From assembly GCF_958450345.1 (NCBI RefSeq), contig NC_088782.1, positions 92,562,858 to 92,626,857 of the forward strand: 64,000 nucleotides of DNA, given 5' to 3'. Positions 23,141 to 34,282 of this stretch are shown here, in pieces. This DNA is from Calliphora vicina (Eukaryota > Arthropoda > Insecta > Diptera > Calliphoridae). The notes under the pieces were generated by a model. The model worked only from the letters and a program-made list of their open reading frames with translations. It did not search any database and was not told the origin of the DNA. Within the stretch, counting starts at the first letter, position 1; every line of letters starts with the position of its first letter. A program made the translations under genes and the position numbers.

Positions 23141-24676
23141 AATTTATAATTTGCAAACCTTAAATTTATATTTAAAAAAAATAAGGCAACTAAAGAGTGA
23201 TGAGACTTTTTTTTAATATATATATTTTAAGTCTGCCCTCATGCTTTCTTTCCTACCTTTGGCCACATTGTTCTCACATTATACAATATTATTTTCATTC
23301 CCCGTCATAAATACCAAACAGTACAACTAAATCCTGTTCTTACTTACTGTTTTGTTGGTTGCTACTTTTTTCCTATTCGTTTTTCTCATTATATATATAT
23401 TTTTTTGCTATTTCTGCTTATAGTTATTTTCTTCTGGTTTAATATTATAAAATTCTAACTTCAAGTGTAAACACTGACAGCCATGGCAGGAGACCAGCTA
23501 GACCAGACCGTTATAAAAATAAGAATTAGAAAAGAAAAACAAGAAAAGAAAATATTAAAAAAAAAACATTAAAAAGCCGTATAAATGAAAAACTACAAAT
23601 GCAACCACACAATTGCTGAAAGAAGTTTTATTTCTATGTAGTTTTTTATGTCTGTCTGTCTCAAAAGAAAACCAAGCTCGACTAATCGCAGCAGAAATGA
23701 TAGCAGAAGGCAGCATTAGACGGTATTAAAAGCAAATAGTTTACTTACAGTGTTTGGCCAAATGGCAGTGGACATGAACAGAAATTAAAGAAATCAGGTG
23801 ACAGTTGGTTTTGTATTTTGAAAATGATATAAAAATGCTTTTGTTCTGGTATATTATTTTTAAAATAAATACAAAATATGAAAGGAAATGAGGCCTTTGA
23901 TTACTCGTGTTGCGAGTAATCCAGATTCTTGAGGATTTTCACTACTAAAAGCATTTTCGTTTAAACTCTAATAATTGCAATTGTCCAATATCGTTTGACC
24001 AAGGACTTTACGCAATGTAACAACACATCGTAACTCATCGCATCGTCATTGTCATCGCCATCATTATCACCATCATCATCTCGAGAACCACAAAACATGA
24101 AAACGGAATAATGAAAAAAAACATAATGATGATACCCGTAACTTGTATTTGTACTTAAAAAGGAAATTTTCAAGTAGCAACATTTCTTTCTTTTTTTTAT
24201 TATTTATTTTTCATAGAATGAGTGAGTGAGCGAGCGAGTATTTTTAATATTTGTCTGCTTGTTAAAATACGAGTATCTAGGTATTAGATGTCTTTAAATG
24301 GAAAATTTTATAAAGAAAATTTTTATTTTTCAGTATTGGTCTCAATTTAATTTTTACTGTCATTATTAAAGAAGATAAGAAATTATATTGTAAATTCATG
24401 GTGAAATTAAAAAGTTTTTAATTCATTGGATTTTAAATTTCATTGCAAACGGTAGAGATTTATAACATAATTGCAGGCAATATATGAAATATGTTTATAA
24501 ATTTGATGTTTATTTAAAAAGAAAAAAAAAAATCGATGCTCTCGATTTTAGCAAAATTGGATAACGTTTTAAAAAAAAAACAAATTAAAAAAATAAATAA
24601 AACATTTATTTCGATTCTAATTATCACTAAATGAGGATTAAAAATGTAAATTTGTACAAATTTGTTGAAATTATCA
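23141..24676. other. noncoding stretch with an ATC/CAT-type triplet tract
   Basis: No exon supported. The CATCGTCATTGTCATCGCC-type tract at 24035-24082 produces the acidic minus-strand frame at 23961-24173, which looks like low complexity rather than a gene. Confidence 0.45.
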
Positions 24677-24783
24677 GCCCAATTATGAATAAAAATTCCC
24701 CGAGAGTTTTATCCCTTTTCCCATATTTCATATTCAAATTCAATGGGAAAAAACTCCCGGGGAAATTTTTTTCATAATTGGGC
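24677..24783. mobile_element. short foldback MITE, copy 2
   Basis: GCCCAATTATGAATAAAAAT then CCCCGAGAG on the left; CTCCCGGGGAAATTT then CATAATTGGGC on the right. Same family as 7264-7369, and similarly without coding content. Confidence 0.82.
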
Positions 24784-24922
24784 AGTCTATGTCTTTAAAA
24801 AACATTTCTGTCTATTATCTAATATTAAATTTCAGATTGCTGGCTTGAATTGTTTACGATCTTTTTATATCTCTGGTCAAAATTGTACAAGAGAGCAAAG
24901 TTAGATGTTTACACTAAAAATT

Positions 24923-26062
24923 ATAAGGACTGAGATCGAAAAAACCTTAACATACGTTTTTCATTAAAACTTTTAACCCAAGTATTATTTGATTATTTTT
25001 TTGATCAAGTTACTTTTGAAAATTATGTCAGTTATTATGTTTAATGTCAATTATGTTCATTTGTTGTTAATCTGATTAAAATGAGTGACGAGAAAAAAGT
25101 GCGTACTAAAATTATTAAATATTTTCAACAAAACCCAACTTGGTCCTACAAAAAGTTGGCCAAATAAACAAAGGTCTGCCGTCAAACTGATTCCTATGTT
25201 ATTAAACAGTATTTTCCGTTGATAGAAAACCTGGTTTAGGTAGAAGGAATGGTCCACATGATGTTTCTAAAGCCAATAAATATAAAGCATTTTCAAAAGA
25301 GCAGTCCGGTTAGCTCAGTACTCGGACTATTTGTTAAAAAAGTCAATGCAGGTTTAAAACATACAAGACTCAAAAAGTTCCTGGCTAAAAATTTAGAGAC
25401 CAAAGAAATTGAACGAATGGATGAGAAAACGTACGTATGGAACATTTTTTGCAGCTTCCGGGTCAATATTTTTATGTTGCTGATGCTCGACGGAATGTTG
25501 TAGAAAAGTTTAGGAACCAAAAACAGAAAATGTTCCAAAAAGTTCTTGAAGAAGCCAAACATTTGTTACAAATGGCTTTATAAATACCGAAATTTACATC
25601 AAGAAATGTTTACAAAAGAGGATGCTTCCATTCATAAGACTTCTTAATGTGTCCACGTATTTTTTGGCCTGATTCGGCAACCTGTCACTATGGTAAGCAA
25701 GGTCTAGAGTGGTACAAGAACAATACTGTGGTATTTGTACCAAGAGAGGCAAATCCTCCAAACTCCCTGGAGCTAAGGCCAGTGGAGAGATATTGGGCTC
25801 TTTTTCAAAGAGAATTAAAGAGCACAAAAAAGGTTTCCAAAAGTGTGGTAGATTTTAAACGGAGTTGGTATAAAAACCTTAATGGGAGGGTTTCCGGAAA
25901 AGGTTCATAAATTCATCACTATTTATTAGAGCTATAAAAATAATAATTTTGTATATTGCAATAATAATTTCAATCAAATAAAAAAAATCAAAACTGTTGG
26001 TTTAGTGGTTTCTTTTTTATTAACATTTATGTGTGTTAAGATTTTTTCGATCTCACTCCTTA
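24923..26062 (+). mobile_element. Tc1-like transposon, nearly full length but degraded
   Basis: Left end TAAGGACTGAGATCGAAAAA and right end TTTTTTCGATCTCACTCCTTA are inverted; TA is present at each edge. At 1140 bp this is the most complete copy in the window and the best template for the family. The gene is broken by several stops and frameshifts (for example TAA after KKLAK at 25165). Confidence 0.9.
25081..25910 (+). pseudogene. Tc1-like transposase, frameshifted
   Basis: Pieces in order: the N-terminal helix-turn-helix MSDEKKVRTKIIKYFQQNPT from 25081; a stop at 25165; a middle portion in other frames (NGPHDVSKANKYKAFSKEQS; then, in the frame 25249-25503, KVNAGLKHTRLKKFLAKNLE); and the C-terminal block in 25647-25910 with SATCHYGKQGLEWYKNNTVV and NPPNSLELRPVERYW. 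The D-to-E spacing at the end is 37 residues. Intact enzyme would bind the terminal repeats and cut at TA; this copy cannot encode one. Confidence 0.85.
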
Positions 26063-26079
26063 ATCAATGTTTGTAAATT

Positions 26080-26222
26080 ATTGCGAGGCTTCGGAAAGTT
26101 AAATTCAATTTACACACAGACGTAACTGGCTATATCGACACTATATATAACGATCCAGAATTTATATAGTTTATGGGTCGCAAATTTTATACCCTTCACC
26201 ACTCATGGTGAAGGGTATAAAA
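26080..26222 (+). mobile_element. mini-me-like repeat, 3' fragment
   Basis: GAGGCTTCGGAAAGTTAAAT, ACACACAGACGTAACTGGC, CTATATATAACGATCCAGAA and CACCACTCATGGTGAAGGGT match the end of the copy at 29972-30702. The segment CACCACTCATGGTG is itself a small palindrome. Confidence 0.7.
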
Positions 26223-26246
26223 ATTGTGCTTTAATTGTAAACGTCG

Positions 26247-26888
26247 CACAGAGGGTTGAAATGTAGCAAAAGTGAGGATTAATTCAAAAGCTGAACTTTA
26301 TCTGTTTCAGTCATGTTTGGTATTGGGTTAAAGTGCATTAAATAATACATCACAAACTGCTAAAATTACAGTTGTGTGTAACTTAATTTATTGGCAGTGA
26401 GCGGTCAAAGTCAAATAAGTTTTACAAATGTTGCGTGCTGTGGTTAAAATGGAAAATTGTGATTTCGAGAGCATATATTTTTTGTTAAATCTGTTAATAG
26501 TAGAAATATTAAAATGGAACCATCAATTTCAGGTATTTGAGAACATAAATAAATAATTTTTGTTTAGATAAATGTTTTGAAAATATTTTTTAAGATTTTT
26601 TTTAAAGTTCTCCATTATTGGGGTTTTTTCGATATATAGATTGAGTTTAAAAAAGTTCAGGGCGAGATCGGGTAAATTCCATTAAATGCTCTTAAAATAT
26701 TAACTTTCAGCTTATATATACAGAAAAAAAAGCATAAATTGTGAAAAAATGGGTTAAAAAAACATTTTTTTTCTAAAATGCTGTGTTTTTATGTGCTTAT
26801 AATAACTCATCAATAAAAAAATATAATATTTTAAAACTACGGCTTCTATGAATTAATCGCCACTTTGGGTACCATTCAACCCACTGTG
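26247..26888. mobile_element. Transib-like non-autonomous element with CGTCG duplications
   Basis: Left end CACAGAGGGTTGAAATG and right end CATTCAACCCACTGTG are inverted repeats. The same 5 bases, CGTCG, lie directly outside both ends (26242-26246 and 26889-26893). Five-base, CG-rich duplications (CGNCG) and CAC-starting termini are the signature of Transib elements, relatives of RAG1. On the minus strand the right heptamer reads CACAGTG. The 642-bp interior shows no transposase. Confidence 0.75.
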
Positions 26889-26893
26889 CGTCG

Positions 26894-28124
26894 CTGTACG
26901 TGGAATGCACTCATTCACGTTAACGATATAAATCTCTTATAATTTTAATTAACAACATAAAAGAAAATTATATTACAAATACAAACAATAAGTAAGTAGT
27001 CATTTTCAATTGTAATCTTAACTTTAATGCTTCAATATAAATTCCATTTATTAAGTTTATTTGTGTAGTTAATGTGACAGTATTTCTTCTATAACCAATT
27101 CCAAACAAAAATTCCAGTTAAAACACAAACACACACAATCCACATTTACTTCAATTTGCCATAATAAGATAAATAATTATGAACTTGATTTTCCTTCATT
27201 CTGACTGCCTGCCTGCCTTTCCATCAGTCTGTCTTTATTTATTTTTTGCCATTTCTACAAATGAACTTAGTAGACAAACTTGAAGTAAAAGATGGCAAAA
27301 AAAAGAAGGAGGATGAGGAGGATTTACGTACATATGTTTGTTTCTACTTATAAACATACATATGTATGTAAATGATAAATGTCATCTTAAAAGACCACAA
27401 AACTGACAAGAAAACAAAATTGTGAAACTCTTGTAACACAATCATTCCTCCAACCCTGTAGCCAACACCCCCCCCCCACTACTGCCTCTTACATAGATAT
27501 TTCTTTACATTTATGCGTCTGTGTGTGTGTGTATCTGTGTGCATAATTTTCTGATAAACTTTAATAGAATCAAATCAAATAAAGGAACTGAGGAACAGAA
27601 CAGCACAGAAGTGTAAGACAATATCCAAACAAACATACGTTTTTACATACAATATTTGTAAGTCTTTCTATAAGTACTACATATTATTTTCCATACGAAA
27701 ATTTACATTATTCTCTGTACGATAATAATTTTACTCATTTATTTATATGGTTCATATGCACACTCATATATTTATACGTGTGAATATGTATTATTTTAAA
27801 TTGCACAAAAAAATGTGTGTATATTGTACGTATGAATTTATTATAAAAAAAAATAAAAATAAAAACAAAACGAGGTTGGCTTATTCCCGCAACTCCTGTC
27901 TATTATAATTTTAAAATATGCCTCCAGCTATTGAGTTTAATGAACGCACCAGCAAAGCAAATAGCAAAAACACTCGTTCGTCTAGCAAAAGAAAAGTTAA
28001 AAAATTTAAAAAAAAAAATCCTAAATTGCTTTTCTCGACAATAACACAACAACAAAAAATAGAATCGCTTGATAACCCAATAAACATTTTTCCTTAATAA
28101 ATAAAAACATACATATGTATGTAT
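26894..28124. other. noncoding stretch with low complexity
   Basis: C-run near 27470, GTGTGTGTGTGT tract near 27523, CATATGTATG near 27360. No coding exon recognised. Confidence 0.45.
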
Positions 28125-28550
28125 ATGGGCAATTCCATGTCATCGTACTTGTACGCCTATAGAATGGAATAGATTTTGCAAAAATAAGAGAATCTGAAAA
28201 ATAATTTGGTCTTTATGTTCCATTCAGATGGTACTTATTTTACAAAAATAATACGAACTTTCGAAACATTGTTATCCAAAATATCGAGCGAAATAATGGT
28301 ATATCGTACGTGACGGAAGTAATTTGAGGTACATGTAGAAATATGCGAAAATTTGCAAATCGTGAGAGGCGTTATATTTTCTTTTAATTTCTTATACTAA
28401 ACCAAATATTTTTCCTTCACAATCAATAAATAAAATTTAATATCGTACGTGACATGCCGTACGTGACAGATTTTTCTCTTATAATAAAATAATATATATT
28501 CTGTAAATATATGTATACAGAAATTAAAAAAATAAATAGAAAATATATAT
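28125..28550 (+). repeat. CGTACGTGAC-family element, short copy
   Basis: Begins ATATGGGCAATTCCATGTCA and shares CGCCTATAGAATGGAATAGA, TTCGAAACATTGTTATCC, GGTATATCGTACGTGACGGA, TATCGTACGTGACATGCCG and TACGTGACAGATTTTTCTC with 34199-36213. It ends at another, more diverged start (ATATGGGCATTTCCTGG near 28548). Confidence 0.65.
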
Positions 28551-28900
28551 GGGCATTTCCTGGGGTCACGAACGTACGTTCGTACGCTTTTGATGTCCAA
28601 AGAATATAGAAAAAAAGATTTTTTAAAACTGCATCAGGTCTTATATGGGAGCTATGACTAATTATGGACCGATCCTAATAAAATTTGGTGACATGAATTC
28701 TGTAGATATAAATCTTATTTGGAACAATATTTGTGTAGATATATCTATCTTCGGGAGGACATTTATATGGGGGTTAGTTGGAATAATTGACCGATTTTAG
28801 TTTAGTACCAAATTATATCGAAATATCTTCAATAAAACAAGATGATTATCAACATTTTATTTTTAGATCCTGGTTGACTGCCCATATTTATTTTATTTAC
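28548..28900 (+). repeat. diverged relative of the CGTACGTGAC family
   Basis: Begins ATATGGGCATTTCCTGGGGT with CGAACGTACGTTCGTACGC (itself palindromic) and may end at GGTTGACTGCCCATAT near 28896. The interior contains GGGAGCTATGACTAATTATG and GACCGATCCTAATAAAATTT. Weak evidence. Confidence 0.35.
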
Positions 28901-29120
28901 AATGTTGTCAGTAATGATTTAATTCATTAGTTTAAAATAACTTTTAAAATGAGTGCAAATTATAAAATCGGTACCAAAATTCCTATTTCAATCAAATAAC
29001 ACAGGGCAAGAAAATCGAAAAATTTTTAGACGCTTTTTAAACCACTACACAATTTTGATGTATTATGGTTCCAGTAGTACAAATTTTAAATTCTATGGAG
29101 AATTTTTTTTTTAATTTTTT

Positions 29121-29972
29121 TTTTCTAAAATTGTGATTTTTTTTAGATGTTTCTCTACATAATTTATGATAACTCAAAAAGGGTTAGTTCGATATTATTG
29201 AAGTAAACTTAGAAAAGTTCAAATTTACATAAGCTTTAATCTGTTTATATACATATTACATTTTAATCGTCTCAGTAGTTTCGGTGTTATAATAACAAAT
29301 TGAAGCAAAACATATATTTTTTACGTGAAAATAGCAAATTTTTTTGTTTTAAAAAACGCGTGAAAAATAGAAACAAAATGAGATATCGAAGATAAAAATC
29401 GATTGATTCTTTTCGAATTTATTCACAATTAAGTGAATTCGCTCATTTTCACAAATATTTTCTTTTTTGTTTGATATACATAAAATTGAGTAGTCAATGT
29501 TCTTCTTTCGATTGATTGAATTTGGAAAACATTTTCCCCATGCTATGTACAAATTTTCACATATATATTGCGTTTTAATCGGCTCAGTAGTTTAGGAGTT
29601 ATAATAACAAATTGAAGCAAAAAATATATTTTTAATGTAAAAATATCCAATTTTTTTGGTTTAAAAAAATTATGAAAAATCGTAAATGGCAGAAATTGTT
29701 TAGATTTATTGGTTTATCGCAAAGGCACATGTAATAGGAACAAAATGAGATATCGGCCATAAAAATCGATGGATTATTTTCGAATTTATTCACAATTAAG
29801 TGAATTCGCTTATTTTAAAAAAAATTGTATGTGCGTACAAGCGTGTACTTTGAGTGTACATTTTACATGTACATGAAATTTTCTAAGTTTACTTCAATAA
29901 TATCGGATTAACCCTTTTTGAGTTATCATAAATTATGTGGAGAAACATCTAAAAAAAAATCAGTTTTAGAAA
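29121..29972. mobile_element. element with ~100-bp inverted ends and an internal direct repeat
   Basis: Left: TTAGATGTTTCTCTACATAA, TTTATGATAACTCAAAAAGG, ATTATTGAAGTAAACTTAGA; the right side at 29870-29968 is its reverse complement. Inside, a ~200-bp block (CTCAGTAGTTTCGGTGTTAT, ATAACAAATTGAAGCAAAA, TTATTCACAATTAAGTGAAT) at 29250-29455 is repeated in the same direction at 29560-29815. No transposase. The frame 29349-29552 lies in this repeat. Confidence 0.75.
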
Positions 29973-30702
29973 AAACAAGTAAGAGAGCTATATTCGGCTG
30001 TGCCGAATCTTATATACCCTTCACCAAATTATACTTAAAAAATTTTTTTTTTTTTAAATATTTTTATTTAAACAAAATCAAAATTTTTTTTTAATGTTTT
30101 AAAATTTTTTTTTCCAAATTGCTTTTTAATTTTTTTTAAAAAAAAGTTTTTTCAAAAATTTTTTTTTTAAATTTCTTTAATTATTTTTTCTGGAAAAAAA
30201 ATGTATGACAAAAAAAATTTTTGATGAAAAAAAAATTCGGGTTAAAATTTTTTTTCCGATTTTGACCCATTGTAGGTTCAACTTACTATGGTCTTATATA
30301 CGTCGTTGCAAAGGTCTTTGAAATATCTATCATTAGATATCCATATTGTCTATATTAATAACTTAGTAATCCAGATATAGGTCAAAAATAGGTCAAAAAT
30401 CGAGGTTGTCCTAGTTTTTTCCTTATATCTCAGCCATTTGTGGACCGATTTACTCGATTTTAAATAGCGACCGAGCCGGAAGAATTTCGGAGATGTTGAT
30501 GTATGAATCGTGTATGTGAGTTATTTGGGGGCTTCGGAAAGTTGATTTCAACACACAGACGGACATGGCTATATCGATTCCGCTATCTATAACGATTCAG
30601 AATATATATACTTTATGGGGTCGCAAATGAAAAATGTGGAAATTACAAACGGAATGACAAACTTATATATACCCTTGCCACTCATGGTGAAGGGTATAAA
30701 AA
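29972..30702 (+). mobile_element. mini-me-like repeat, near full length
   Basis: From CAAGTAAGAGAGCTATATTC and GGCTGTGCCGAATCTTATAT through long A/T runs, ATTAGATATCCATATTGTC, a duplicated TAGGTCAAAAA, ACACAGACGGACATGGCTAT, CGATTCCGCTATCTATAACG, and ending CACTCATGGTGAAGGGTATA. The (CAGA)n tract is reduced to a single CAGA-like unit. The start abuts the preceding element's right arm. Confidence 0.8.
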
Positions 30703-30839
30703 TTAAAAAAATCTATCCATTGAATTGAAAAATTTTACATTTTTGTACTTAGGTAAGGTAACCATGATGCATCAAATCTAGTGATTAGTGAAGCCTTTTT
30801 TTGTTGTTGACCTGTGTAATTGATCATTAAAATACACAA

Positions 30840-31240
30840 TGAAGGTAAAAGTTGTGGACAAATCTCCGAAATTATTTCTTCAGTTCAATATGATGTTGAA
30901 AAGTTCAAAAAAAAACTGTAACATTAGAAATTTCTCCAGGAAGAGGCCGAAAAAAAAATACTGATTCACGGTTGGGACGAAAAATTCAACGAATGGTGAA
31001 TGTTGATCCGAAAATTAGTGCTGTTCAACTAGCTAAAAATATAGCAGGAAGAGAAAAGATGGTTGTCAATGTACAAACATTTGGACTTTTCTTCAACCAA
31101 TATAAGGCCACGTAAGAAATCGTTTATTTCAAAAAAGAATTTGATGTTATGTTTGGAGTAAGCCAAAAACTATGTACATAAAGCGGAAGACTTCTGGAAA
31201 GATGTTATATTTACTGACAAAAGTAAGCTTACGATTTTTT
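30840..31240 (+). pseudogene. Tc1-like transposase remnant, second family
   Basis: Reading across frames gives a GRGRKKNTD-type linker, SRLGRKIQRMVNVDPKISAV, QLAKNIAGREK, then YKAT, a stop, and FWKDVIFTDKSKL. This matches the layout of Tc1 transposases: a linker, the second helix-turn-helix, and the WKDVIFTDES block that holds the first catalytic Asp. The sequence differs from the MSDEKK family elsewhere in the window. Several stops and frameshifts; no ends recognised. Confidence 0.7.
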
Positions 31241-33139
31241 TAAATACATACTCAAATCATTATCGCAGGATATGTATTTTTAAAACTACAATCAGTTATA
31301 TTTTCAACTGTTTAATGTACGGGCAATTGTTTGAGTCAGTGTATGTAGTCGCAAAAAATAATTATTTAAAAATCAATAAATTGATAAAACATAAATATAT
31401 GGGGCATTTCATTTTAAAAATTAATTTTTTTTTAATTTAATTGAAGATGAAATTACCGAAATAAACCAAACGTTGTAGCTAAAAATCGAACTAATATAAA
31501 CTTTGATCCTGCCCCACTGTGCGATGTAATACCAATTAAAATTATGAAAAGCTAAAAAAAAATATAAATGTTAGTTGGGTTGAAAATAAGTGATAGATGA
31601 AAGAGTGTCGCCAAAAAGGTGGACAAGTAAAGTGTAGTAGATTGTACCTGCATATTTTACACATAGATGGATGGTTAAAAGTCATAGATAGATTCACTGT
31701 CGCATATTTTCAAGCAAACAAACGCATTGCCACGCATTAAACCTAATAAATTACTAAACTACATGCAGAAAATTATTGATTTTAATATGTAATTATATAG
31801 TTTAAATTTCTCTAATGTGTGAATCTATCATAAAAAGCAACAATTTAAAATTGTTTAATAAAAAAAGAAACTAGAATTGGAAAAACATTGTCAAATATAC
31901 ATACCAAACATAAATTAATGCAATTTTCTGCGTTAAGAGACAAAATTTTGACAATATTTACCTGAAAATATAAAAAAAGTGAGAAAAGAATGAATAACAT
32001 AGTCACATAACTTAATTAAAAATTTGTTAAGTGTAAAAATGGTGGCAAGCAATGCATACAACAGCCAACAACATCACTGCACAGAAGATTATTACCGCAA
32101 ATAAATTTTCTACAATTGCCTTCGGGGATGTTGAAGCAAAAAAAATTTAAAAAAAAAATGTTTCCAACTCAACGCCACACAGTCAGTCAATTATACAAAC
32201 CAACCAAACAAACAACTAGTTAGTCTCAGTCAGTCAGTTAGCCAGTCAAACTTTCATATGAAAGATACATAGATACTAGTAGCAACTGTGTCACTGTATC
32301 TATGTGTGTCTGTCTGCACGAGTATTTTTCTGTATGTGATGGTATTTTTATGTATGGCTGGTGGTACTTAGTAGTTGTACTTAATTTTAGAAAAAAAATA
32401 CTCAAAAACTACGGAATACTATGCAATACATAAAGAAAAATTGCAAAGTAAGTTGAAATAATAAAAACTTACAATGTATACATAAATTTCTTGATTAAAT
32501 TTCATGCCACGCCTACTTTAAGTGGGCAAGTTAAAGCAATATGCTGTCGTTCGAACAAGAATCCTTTTTTTTAATTTATTTATTAATTCATTTTGGAATA
32601 ATTAAATTATATAAAATTTGCAAATTACATCGACGACTATAATCAAAACACTTTATCTTAGATTGATGAGGGGCTGAAGGGCTGATACCCAATTATTTCT
32701 CTCAAAATTTGAGCAAATAGTACTTGAAATATCGCTGAATTTGACCTGCTGACAAAATCAACAATTTAATGAGAAAGTCAACGCGATTTATATATTTGCT
32801 ATCAGTTCAGATTAAAATGTCAGCTGGTGAATTATTCAAATGAGATTAAATCAACACAAATCGAATAGTTCAGTTTTAAAATGAAATATGTGATTTCCCA
32901 AAAATTTGTCGCATTTCAACAATTTAAATTTACAATTAATTCTATGTATGAATGCTGCTGAATTGGCTAAATTATTAACATGGAATACATAGTATATATT
33001 ACCAACAACAATTACAGCAATAAGAGCAATAATTAAAATAATGACAGCAACAAATACTCCTTTCAATGTCTCTCCTTTCCCCTAGTTTATAATATTTTTC
33101 TTATTTATATACAAGTTGTATATTTGTATTCATGTACAT
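31241..33139. other. noncoding stretch; CACTGTG-type terminus at 31515
   Basis: GATCCTGCCCCACTGTG ends at 31521 and is followed by CGATG, which looks like a Transib-type 5-base target half, but its left partner was not found. The rest (31550-33139) is AT-rich, with CAGTCAGTCAGTTAGCCAGT near 32230. No exon seen. Confidence 0.45.
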
Positions 33140-33299
33140 TAGGGTGGCCTCGTTTGTATGGTGAAAATATAAGGCGGAAACCATTTCTTAAAATGTTTGT
33201 CTGGCGCCAGGTTTCAAAAAACGGGAAAGCTCATTTTGTCAAATTATATGAGTTTTATAATGTGTCAATTTATACCAATTATGTATTTTCAATAATTAT

Positions 33300-34145
33300 T
33301 AGCGTATTCGAATTATTCGATTTTTCTCTTGTTCGAATAAAACGAATAATTCGAATAAGAGATTTTAACTTGTTCGAATAATTCGATCACACGTTTAAAA
33401 TTAATCAAATTATTTGATTTCGGTTTTTTAATATTTTATTGTTAAAGAAAAACAAAAAAATAACGATAAAGTTAACAATTCATGTATTGATAATGTTAAA
33501 AAACATTCGAAAACAAAGTCCATCATTAAATTTTCAACAAAAATATTCAGATCAGATTAACTCCCGAATAATCTACAAAACAATTGACTAGCAAACTTTT
33601 TAGTTTCCGTTTTGGAGCTATGCTTTAAAAAAGTTTAGCTAGTTGGACATGATCCTGAATTCAAATAGAATATAAACGTATTAAGAACTTTTTTATGTCG
33701 TTAATTTTTTATGATCTTGGCCTTCATCTATTTCAATGTAATCATTATAAATGTCATCCTCAATATCACTTTCGACGACCGTTTCAAAATCACATTCTCC
33801 ATCTGAATGTGATTCAGCATGTTAATATTTTAATTAACAAATATTTTATTCCGTACCTTTTATTTTCATTGGTTCAAGTCCTAAGTTAAAAATTTTGAAA
33901 GATTTGTTTTTAGAATTGTTACTTCTTGCAGTAATATTTATAAATTTTGTGAGTCATTATTACTTATTTAAATTTGAAATTATGAAAAATTTAAATATAT
34001 ATGAACATTTATTCGTTTTATTCGATTATTCTATATAAAATTGTTCGAATTATTCGTTATTCGAAAATGGCCATTTTTTAATTGTCCGAATAATTATTCG
34101 TAGGAAATTATTCGATTAATCTAACGATCATTAGTCGAATGAATT
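33300..34145 (-). mobile_element. hAT-like remnant with TTCGAATAATTCG motifs
   Basis: Starts TAGCGTATTCGAATTATTCG, close to the TAGGGTATTC terminus of the intact hAT copies, and both flanks are dense in CGAATAATTCG. The minus strand at 33695-33800 encodes an acidic stretch (DGECDFETVVESDIEDD, NDYIEIDEGQD) like the linker of hAT transposases. The right terminus is not preserved. Confidence 0.45.
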
Positions 34146-34282
34146 TCAAAGTTTGAATATTTTTGGACTTACACGAAAATTTCTGACATACCAGAAATAC
34201 ATATGAGCAATTCCATATCATAGTACGTGACATTTGTACGCCTATAGAGTGGAATAGATTTTGCAAAAATAAGAGTATCTAT

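Noticed and set aside
23961..24173. Acidic Asp-rich minus-strand frame
   Set aside because: Generated by an ATC/CAT triplet tract; no splice sites or conserved motif.
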